Below, in pieces: positions 39,284-48,300 of a DNA stretch of 64,000 bases; within the stretch, counting starts at the first letter, position 1; each line of letters starts with the position of its first letter. The translations under genes and the position numbers were made by a program. The notes below the pieces were generated by a model. That model saw only the letters and a list, made by a program, of their open reading frames with translations, was not told where the DNA came from and did no database searches. Source of the DNA: DASVHS01 sp035468985 (GTDB taxonomy: Bacteria; Acidobacteriota; Thermoanaerobaculia; Gp7-AA8). The stretch lies in NCBI GenBank assembly GCA_035468985.1, contig DATISF010000033.1, positions 48,663 through 112,662 of the forward strand, given 5' to 3'.

Positions 39284-39362
39284 TGGTGGAGCGGAACGGG
39301 AACGGACCGACGACCTCCTGAGTGCGATTCCCGCGTTGTCTCGAGACATACGCGACACCTCC
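39284..39362 (-). pseudogene. tRNA-Ala(CGC)-like relic
   Basis: The reverse strand has the 3' half of a tRNA-Ala. Anticodon loop ATCGCAC (anticodon CGC at 39326-39324) is followed by TCAGG, variable loop AGGTC, T-arm GTCGG-TCCGTTC-CCGTT, acceptor CCGCTCC, A and CCA. The T-loop lacks the TTC core, the anticodon stem pairs 3 of 5, the 5' acceptor GGAGGTG mismatches, and no D-arm can be folded. It is therefore a decayed tRNA or half-tRNA fragment, not a working gene. Confidence 0.45.
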
Positions 39363-39463
39363 TACAGCCGTCCGGTCTCGTCCCGACTCATCTGGGAAAA
39401 CTGACACTCTTTTTAGGGTGCGTAATCCCCGCCGCTTCAGTCAGGTATCCTCGCTGGCAAGAC

Positions 39464-42049
39464 ATGCGTTTGGAAGCCGGATCGCGACTCGGTCCCTACG
39501 AAATCTCCGGCGCCATCGGGGCGGGCGGGATGGGGGAAGTTTATCGCGCGCGCGATACGCGGCTCGGACGCGAAGTGGCGATCAAGATCCTGCCCCACGA
39601 AGTGTCGGGCGATCGGGACCGGCTGGCTCGATTCGAACGCGAAGCGCGAAGCTCCTCGGCTCTCAATCATCCGAACATCGTCACCATTCACGACTTCACG
39701 ACACACGATGCCGAAGCCTGGCTGGTGATGGAGCTGATCCTCGGAGAATCACTCCGCGTCCTCCTTTCGCGCGGAGCCTTGCCGCTGAAGAAGCTCCTGT
39801 CAATCGGTGCGGGCATCGCCGACGGTCTCGCTGCCGCGCACGCTGCCGGGATCGTGCATCGCGATCTGAAGCCGGAAAACGTGATGATCACCAGCGACGG
39901 AACACCGAAGATCCTCGACTTCGGTCTGGTGAAGAACTTCGGCATGGCCGAGGCAACGAACTCGCCGACCGAAGTTCACGTGAGCCGTGACGGCACGATC
40001 CTCGGAACGGCCGCGTACATGTCGCCCGAGCAGGCCCGTGGCGAAGAAGTCGACTTTCGAAGCGATCAGTTTTCGCTCGGACTGATCCTTTACGAGATGG
40101 CCACGGGGAAGAATCCGTTGCGACGCGCGTCGCCGATGGAAACGCTCGCGGCGATTCTCAAAGACGATGCGCCGCCGCTGGGCGCCGAATTCCCCGAGCC
40201 GTTCGTCTGGATCGTGGAGCGTTGTCTGGCGAAGAATCCGGCGGAACGCTACGGATCGACCACCGATCTCGCGTACGAACTGCGGCGATGGCGCGATCGC
40301 GGCGATCGACAGATTGCCACTCTGCGCGCCCAAACCAAGTGGGGGCCTATCATCGCCGGCGCGTTGGCGATTGTGCTGGCGATCGGAGTCGTATTGTGGC
40401 GGCCCGCAGAAAAACTCGCTGAACCGATTCAGACAAGCGTCGCCACTCCCGAAATCGCGAATGTTTTCCTTGGGGAAGTGGCGGTGCCGATCGCTCTCTC
40501 GCCTGACGGTCGATATCTGATCGTCTACGGCGCCGACGCCGACGACTCATCGGGACTGTGGCTTCATGATCTCCGTTCGGGTGCGACGCGGCAGATTGCA
40601 GAGAAGACTTTTTCGGCGGCCTGGTCATCCGACAGTAAAGCGATCGCCTACCTGGCCGACGGGAAGCTGAAAACAGTGCCCGTTGACGGAGGGCCGGCGC
40701 GAACGGTGTGCGACGCGCCGCCGGAAGGGACGTCGACGTGGCACGGAGACACGATCCTTTTCGTGCAGTACTCGAAGGATCCCGGAATTTATCGAGTCAA
40801 TGCCGCGGGCGGAACGCCCGAGCTGATCGTTCGTCCGGAAAAGGGTCTGGCGTGGTGGCCGCAGCTTCTTCCCGACGGAAAGCATTTTCTCTATCTCGTA
40901 TTTCGGCCAATGGCGAGAGATTTCGGTCACGAGCTGCGCATCGGATCGCTCGATGGTGGGACGCCGAAGACGCTGTCGTCGACGATCGATTCGCGCGCGA
41001 TGTACGCAAACGGCAACCTGCTGTTCGTTCGCGATGGCACTTTGCTGGCGCAGCCGGTTGATATCGACAAGGCGCGGTTCACCGGCGAGCCAAAACCGAT
41101 CGTCGACCGCGTCCACTACTTCTTCAACACCGGCCTTGCGGCATTCAGCGTCTCCGAGAATGGAGTGTTGGCCTGGCGTGCCGCGGCGCGCAATTCACGT
41201 CTGGTGTGGCTCGACCGCAGTGGAGTCGAGCTGAGCGTGATCGGTAGCGGTGTGTTCCAGACCGATGGACGTTTGTCGCCGGATGGACATCGATATGCCG
41301 TCGGGATCGTCGATCCGAAACATGGAGCCTCGGATGTCTGGGTCTACGATCTCAATCGCGATAGTTCGGAGCGAGTGACGTTTCGTCCCCTCGACGAGAA
41401 AGCGCCGGTGTGGGCGCCGGATGGCCGCACCATTTATTACCGCAGCGACGGTGCGGGCGGACCGCCGAACATCTTTCGCTGGACGTCCGAGGCGGAAGGC
41501 GGCAAGGTCTACTACCGCGGGCCGGGCGTGCAGGAGCCGCAGGATGTTTCTCCCGACGGGAAGTGGTTGTTGTTCGTCGACCAGCGACAGGCAAGAGCCG
41601 GCGACATCAATATCCTGCCGCTGAGCCCTTCCGGCCCGGCGCGGCCGTTTGTGGCGACGCCATTCAATGAGTCCTCGCCGCGTTTCTCTTCAGATGGACA
41701 GTGGGTCGCTTATCAATCGGATGTGTCCGGCCAGCCCGAGGTGTATGTGAGGCCGTTCGAAGGTTCCGTGGTCACCACTCGTCTGTCGAAGGATGGCGGA
41801 ACTCGGCCGCGCTGGAGCCGCGATGGGAAGGAGCTGTACTACCTTGCGCCCGGCGGGCGGTTGATGGTCGTGCCGATCAGCGCCGGCGTCAGCACGGCCG
41901 CGCCGCATTTGCTTTTTGAGGCCGCCTATGCGGTCGACTTCGAGCCTGCTGCGGACGGCTCACGATTCGTTGTGCAGCTCGAGGAGCCTTCGACCGAGCC
42001 GCCGGTGCACCTGCTGATCAACTGGCCGTCACGACTGGCCGCGCACTAG
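39464..42049 (+). CDS. Ser/Thr protein kinase fused to TolB-like beta-propeller
   Basis: The 861-residue protein has a full PknB-type kinase: IGAGGMGEVYRA (18-29), Lys41, HRDLKPEN with Asp134, DFG 152-154, GTAAYMSPEQ. One membrane helix lies at about 294-312. The C-terminal half is PD40/TolB-like propeller repeats (ALSPDGRYLIVYG, AWSSDSKAIAYLADG, VWAPDGRTIYYRSDG, RFSSDGQWVAYQSD, RWSRDGKELYYLAPGG). The propeller lies outside the cytoplasm and probably senses a ligand. This class is frequent in Acidobacteriota. ATG at 39464 is chosen; upstream open frame covers the tRNA-Ala relic. The TAG stop is the left end of family A copy A8. Confidence 0.92.
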   Translation: MRLEAGSRLGPYEISGAIGAGGMGEVYRARDTRLGREVAIKILPHEVSGDRDRLARFEREARSSSALNHPNIVTIHDFTTHDAEAWLVMELILGESLRVLLSRGALPLKKLLSIGAGIADGLAAAHAAGIVHRDLKPENVMITSDGTPKILDFGLVKNFGMAEATNSPTEVHVSRDGTILGTAAYMSPEQARGEEVDFRSDQFSLGLILYEMATGKNPLRRASPMETLAAILKDDAPPLGAEFPEPFVWIVERCLAKNPAERYGSTTDLAYELRRWRDRGDRQIATLRAQTKWGPIIAGALAIVLAIGVVLWRPAEKLAEPIQTSVATPEIANVFLGEVAVPIALSPDGRYLIVYGADADDSSGLWLHDLRSGATRQIAEKTFSAAWSSDSKAIAYLADGKLKTVPVDGGPARTVCDAPPEGTSTWHGDTILFVQYSKDPGIYRVNAAGGTPELIVRPEKGLAWWPQLLPDGKHFLYLVFRPMARDFGHELRIGSLDGGTPKTLSSTIDSRAMYANGNLLFVRDGTLLAQPVDIDKARFTGEPKPIVDRVHYFFNTGLAAFSVSENGVLAWRAAARNSRLVWLDRSGVELSVIGSGVFQTDGRLSPDGHRYAVGIVDPKHGASDVWVYDLNRDSSERVTFRPLDEKAPVWAPDGRTIYYRSDGAGGPPNIFRWTSEAEGGKVYYRGPGVQEPQDVSPDGKWLLFVDQRQARAGDINILPLSPSGPARPFVATPFNESSPRFSSDGQWVAYQSDVSGQPEVYVRPFEGSVVTTRLSKDGGTRPRWSRDGKELYYLAPGGRLMVVPISAGVSTAAPHLLFEAAYAVDFEPAADGSRFVVQLEEPSTEPPVHLLINWPSRLAAH

Positions 42050-42178
42050 AACCTCTGCGCAAGTCGTCATCCTGAGTCGGCGAAGCGCGACGAAGGATCT
42101 CAGGATGCGAAGACGCCTGCCATGCCGAGATCCTTCGCCGTCTTCGCGGCTCAGGATGACGTGAACAATGACTTGCGC
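42048..42178 (-). repeat. Family A palindromic element, copy A8
   Basis: An element in reverse orientation, AGAACCTCTGCGCAAGTCGT to TGAACAATGACTTGCGCA, beginning on the kinase stop codon. The remaining gap to 42358 has no clear feature. The pair of genes is convergent. Confidence 0.82.
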
Positions 42179-42358
42179 ATGGATGCGCTCGTCCATCGGC
42201 CGATTGTCGATTCCGGAGCCACGGCTGGATCTCGTATTCACCCGACCTGCGGATTCGGTGGCCACCGCACGGGTCAGAGTTCGCTGGCGCGACCTCGCCT
42301 TCATGCCGACCACGTTCGGTGTGACTGGAGCAGGTCGGCTTCCAGCCTTCCTCTCCCC

Positions 42359-45300
42359 TCACCTCGCGCTGCTGGTCTGGGGCTCTTCCACCGTCGCCAC
42401 CGGCGCGCCGAGAACGATCAGCAGACGGTGCTCGCTCCCGTCATCGACGAGCGGAATCACCTCGGGATCGACGGCCTTCCCATCGAGCTCGGCGAGCGCA
42501 ATCCCCGAGCAAAGCGGCTCCGGGTTCTCGACGGCGATGGTGTATTTCGAACCTCCGAATCGCCACTGGAGTGAAAAGCCGGGCCACGAGGATGGGATGC
42601 ACGGCTTCACTTCGAACGCGGCGCCGCGGCGCCGCAGTCCGAGGATCCCTTCGATGGCCACGCGATAGGCCCATCCGGCCGAGCCGGTGTACCAGGTCCA
42701 GCCGCCGCGGCCGCGGTGCGATGGATGGTCGTACACGTCCGCGGCGACCACGTAGGGCTCGACCTGGTATCGACGAACGTCGCTCTCGGTTCTGGTGTGA
42801 TTGATGGGATTGAGCATGTGGAACAGCTCGATGGCCTCATCGCCGCGTCCGAGGTGCGTCAGCGCGAGGACCACCCACTGCGCCGCGTGCGTGTATTGAC
42901 CGCCGTTCTCACGGATCCCCGGCAGGTAACCTTTGATATAGCCGGGATCGAGCGCGGTCTTGTCGAAGGGCGGCGTCAGCAGCAGAACCACTTCCGAGGC
43001 GCGGCGGACGAGCTGAGCGCGGACAGCATCGATCGCCCGTTCGCCCCGCACCCGTGAGGCGGCGCCTGACAAGACGGCCCAGCTCTGCGCGACCGAGTCG
43101 ATCTTCCCTTCGTCGTTCTGCGCCGAGCCGAGCGGCGTGCCGTCGTCGAAATAGGCGCGGTGATACCACTCCCCATCCCATGCCTGCTCGAGCATCGCTC
43201 CGAGGCGATTCTGTTCGGCCCGGTATCGGTCCGCCCGCGGCACGTCTCCGCGCTCCTCGCACCAGGGTGCGACGAGCCCGAGAATCAGATGGAGGAACCA
43301 GCCGACGAACACGCTCTCCCCGCGCCCCTCGAAGCCGACGCGGTTGTAGCCGTCATTCCAGTCGCAGCTCCCGATGAGCGGAAGCCCGTGCGCGCCCACC
43401 GCGAGCGACTTTTCGATCGCGCGGACGCAGTGCTCGAAAAGCGTGCCGCTTTGGTTCGAGACTTTCGGCTGGCCGAAGGCCTCGGCTTCCCCCGATGGGA
43501 GTGGAGGCCCTTCGAGAAACGGGATCCGTACGTCGAGAATCCGGCGGTCGCCGGTGACGCGGACGTACTCCGCGGCCGCCCAGGGGAGCCACAACAGGTC
43601 GTCGGAACAATGCGTGCGGATGCCGCGGCCGGTGGCCGGGTTCCACCAGTGCTGGACGTCCCCCTCGACAAACTGCCTCGCGGCCGCCCGCAGAATGTGC
43701 TCCCGCGTCAAATCGGGACGGACGAGCATGAGCGCCATCACGTCCTGAAGCTGATCGCGGAATCCGAACGCGCCGCTCGCCTGGTAATAGCCGGAGCGGG
43801 CCCAGACGCGGGAACCGAGATCCTGATAGAGCAGCCAGCGATTGACGAGGAGATCGAAGGAATCGTCGGGAGTCGAGACGTGGACCGCTCCGAGCGTCTC
43901 CTCCCAGAATCGCTCGACCTGAGCAAGCTCGGCGTCCGCCGCGGAGGGAGCCGAATACTTTTCGAGAATCCGGCGGGCGTCCTCACGGCTCTTTCCTTCG
44001 CCCAACAAGAACACGATCCGCCGCGTTTCTCCGGGAGGAATGTCGATGGGAACCTGAAGGGCCGCGCAGGGATCGAGGCCGGCGCCGAAGCGTCCCGAGA
44101 GCTCGGGCTGACCGAGGCCGGCGGCGCGAGCGAGCGAGCCATTCCGGCCGAGAAACTCCCGGCGATCGCCGGTCGCGGAGCGAATCGGCCCGCTCGCGCC
44201 GGCGAACGCGATCCGTTCGGATGGATCGTCGCGATAGAGCTGCCGGGCGAGGACCGCGCCGGTCGGCGCGTCGCGCTCGGTCATCACGAATCGCGACACC
44301 CCCGGTTTCGGCGGCCCGAGCCACCAATCGTTGTAAGAAAACAGAGAGAGGCGCCGCGGCCGATTCGATCGATTGGTCAGGGTCACGATCGATAGCTTCA
44401 CCGGCTCGTCTCGTGCCACGAAGACGGTGAGCTCCTGCTCGAATCCGTGTGCCACGCGGGCGAATCTCGTCGCTCCCGGCGCGTGCCGGACGATCCATCT
44501 CGCCGAGCGCGCATTCCTCCGGAGCGGCCCCGGAGCCGCGCCCGAAACGGCGCCTGTCTCCTCGTCGCGAATGAAGATTGCTTCGGCCGTTGGATCGGTC
44601 ACCGGGTCGTTCGCGAACGGCGTGAGGCGATTTTCGCGACAGTTCTCCGACCAGGTGTGCGCCGCGCCCGACGACGTGATGATCGAGCCGAAGCCGGAAT
44701 TGGCGAGGACATTGATCCAGGGGAGCGGTGTCTCCCGATCCCCTTCGAGAACGACGACGTACTCTTTGCCATCGGTCGTGAAACCGCCGATGCCGTTTTC
44801 CATGACGAGCGGCGGAATCGCGATCGGCGCGTCCAGCGCCTCGCCATCCCTCGGCTCGTCGACGAGCGCGGCGGGAAGAGGTTGCGGCACGCTGACCGAC
44901 TGTTGCACATCCCGGCGGTCGATCTGCTGCTCGAGGTTGCCGAGCTCCCCGCGGAGCGTGGCCCGGGCGACCGTGGCCAGGAGGGTCACCTCTTTTTCCG
45001 GCATGGCGTCAGGGCGTAGCAGGAAGACTCCGCCGCTCTTGCTCTTCCACCCGGCGAACGGCCCGAGCTCGACCAGGCGCGTGAGCTCGACCTGCATCTC
45101 GTCCCGATAGCTCGCCGGGTGCTCGTTCAGGATCACGACGTCGGCGCGAAGTCCTTTGAGCCTCCATTGCTCCTGGGCCTTGAGTACTTGATTCACCAGA
45201 CCGACATCGTCCGGCTCGGTCACGCGAACCAGGACGATCGGAAGGTCTCCCGAGATCGCGTGTCCCCAGAGTCCGGATTGCCCGAGCTCGTTCTTGGCGA

Positions 45301-48300
45301 GGATCTCTTCGTCCTCCCGGAGGGTGGCGTCGGAGAAGAAAACGCGGGAGCCGAGACGATCGAAAATCTCGACCTCTTCCGCGGTGACTCCGAGGTGACG
45401 GAGCAGGACCTGACTTTGCGTGTAAGCGGATGAGAACGTGCGGGCCGCGACCCCGGGATCGTGGTACTTCTGCGCCAGCGCCTGCGCGACGGTCTCGTCC
45501 TCGGCGACGCCGGTTGTGAAGGAGAGCCGCGCGAATCCTCCCGGGCCGAGCCGGAGCCGCGTTCGGAGGCTCAGGATTGGTTCGATCACTGCGCCGGCGG
45601 TCTCCGAAAGAGCGCGTCCGTCGAGAGCGATCGGGTCGTCGGGACCGCGTCCCCGGCCAAGAAACTTCGAGCGATCGGTCTCCCACTCGACGCGAGGGGG
45701 AGCCTTGGCCTCGAACGACAGAACGTGGAACGCGATCAGCGCCGGATCTTTCACGCTTCGCGGGCGGCGGCGCGCGAGAAGCGCCGTCGCCGCCGGCAGC
45801 CATTCGGTCTCGATGAAGAGTTTTCCGAACGCCGGATGTGCGAAGTCCTCGGCGAGCGACGCCAGCGAGATTTCGACGTAGCTCGTCACCTCGATCTCTC
45901 GGGTCCGGTCGCTGCGGTTCGTCAGCGCGATCCTGCGCACTTCCGCGTTGTCCTCGGAAGAGACGGCGACCTCGAGGCGAAGGTCGATCTGATGATCCCG
46001 TCGCTCGAAGGCCGCTTTTTCGGCGAAGAACTCGGCGGAGTATTCGGCCGGCTCCGAGCCGATCGGGTGATAGGTCGCCGACCAGACCTCCCCGGAGTGG
46101 ACATCGCGCAAATAGAGGAACTGACTCCCGGGATCGCACGTGCGGTCCTCGCGCCAACGGGTGACGGCGCGGTCGCGGAAGACGCTCGAGCCTCCTCCCG
46201 AATTCGTGACGAAGGTGATGTACGACCCGTTCGAGAGAATCTGCGCGCTTGGGTGGTGACGGTGCGGAGACCGAATCCGGCGCGGCGCGCGCCAGGGCGC
46301 CGGCTCCGCCCGGTGGCTCTCCTCGGCGGGTCGCGGCTCGATGATCGGAGCGGCGCGGGGAGTCCGCTCCTGCAGGAGGAGCTCGGTCGCGCGAATCCGC
46401 GGATCGGAGTGGAAACGCTCGACCATGACGTCTTTGGCCAGGACGTTCGCGAGCGCGACGAGCGTCATCCCCTGATGGTGGGCGAAATAGGTCTTGAGCA
46501 CGACACCCGATCGCGAGGCCGGCGTGACCGTCCCGTCTTCCTCCGGCTGTCGCGGTGTGTAGTCGATCGCTTCGTAGTGACCGAACGGTCCGAGGGTGTC
46601 CGCGCGCGCCAGGCGTCGGAGATTTTTCGCCGCTTCGAAGGGATCGACGAGGGCGGCCAGCGCGGTCGCGTGCGGAGTGACGACGACCTCGTCGGCCAGT
46701 CCGCGCTTCAATCCAAGCCCCGGAACTCCGAACGCCTTGTATTGATAGTTGCCGAGCCGGTCGACCACGTTGTAGGCCGATTCGGAGATCCCCCACGGGA
46801 TGTGCCGCCGCCGGCCGTACGCGATTTGACGTCGCACCACGGCGCGGTACGTGCGATCGAGGAGCGTGCCGGGGTACGTCTTCATCAGGAGGAGCGGCAT
46901 CAGATACTCGAACATCGATCCGCTCCAGGAGAGGAGCGTCGGCACGCCATCGACGCTGACGACCGGGCGCCCGAGATGGAACCAGTGTTCGACGCGGACG
47001 TCCTCTTTGGCGATGGCGAAGAAACTCGCCACGCGAGCTTCCGAGGCCAGCAGGTCGTAGTAGCCCTGGTCGAGCCGCCCCGGACCGGCGATGTCGGCCA
47101 GTCGGTAGCCGATGGAGAAAAGCCCGCGTTCCTTGTCGTAAAGAAATCCGAAGCTCGTTCCGTACGCGAAGGTCTCGGATCGGGCCGCGACGCGGGTGAA
47201 CCTCTCGGACAACTCCGGATTCGAACGAGCGAGGTCGCGGCAGCCGGCCGCGAGCGCGAGGAGCGCTCCGGCGAGGTTTCCGCTGTCGACCGTCGAGACG
47301 TATCTCGGATTGAGCGGCGCGAGACTCTCCGTGTCGTACCAGTTCAGGAGATGTCCCTCGTGGCGCTCGAGGCTCTCGACGGTGGTCAGCATCTTCTCGA
47401 ATCTCTCCACCATCGGACCTGGCGGAAGAAATCCGAGGTCGTGAGCGGCCAGCGTCGACAACAGTCCCAACCCGATGTTCGTCGGGCTGGTCCGGTGCGC
47501 GACGGCTGGAGTCCTCCCGTCCTGAAAGTTGTCAGGCGGCAGGAAATGGTCGGCCGGCCCCACGAGCGTTTCGAAATAGCTCCACGATTTTCGGGCCACG
47601 TCGAAAAGCAGGACCCGGTCCTCCTCTTCGAGCTCGTGACGAATCTCGGGCGTCGGTTGGCTGAGCCAATAGGCGATGAGCGGTGCCGTGGCCCAGAGAA
47701 CGATGAATGGAATCGAAACGGGAAGCGCGGCGGGGCGAACCTTCTCCACCAGAGCGAGGACGGTGACCGCGGCGATCGGGCTCGCCGCCATCTCGAAGAA
47801 GAACGAGCGGATCCCTCCGCGCAGCAGTCCCGCCGCTCTCGCCGCTTGCACCGCCGCCGTCTCCCATTCGAGGAGGCGCCGGTGCGTGACGACGAGCCGA
47901 ACGAGTGTGATGGCGATGGCCTGAGCCATTTCCCAGGCATGAAAAGCTAGGAGCACGAGCGTGAGAAGAGCTTGTGCGAAGGAGGTCGCGATGTCGTCGA
48001 CGACGGCCCGGAGATGAACCCTGGAGGGCTCCTCCCTCTGCGGCCAGCGAATGGCCTGGAAAAGCGAAGTGATCAACGGAAACCCGACCACGCCGAGGCC
48101 GCCGAGAGTCCAGACGATCGGAGCGCCCGGAAGAACAATCCACGCCGCTGCGAAAAACGCCAGGAGAGCCGGCGGAACGAGACTTCGCCGCAGGTTGTCG
48201 AAGATTTTCCACTGGCTCATCACCGGAAGAGTGTTTCTGGCGAATCCATGTCCGACCGGAACGAGCGGCAGGAGCCAGAGAAGGATCTGCCAATCGCCTC

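Noticed and set aside
42179..42358. Possible coding fragment after copy A8
   Set aside because: One frame looks mildly coding-like, but there is no start, no recognisable motif, and the stretch is too short to call.
45461..47950. Forward open frame of 829 codons opposite the glucan synthase gene
   Set aside because: Same reason: a shadow of the conserved reverse-strand gene, with Arg/Glu/Asp-rich random-like composition.
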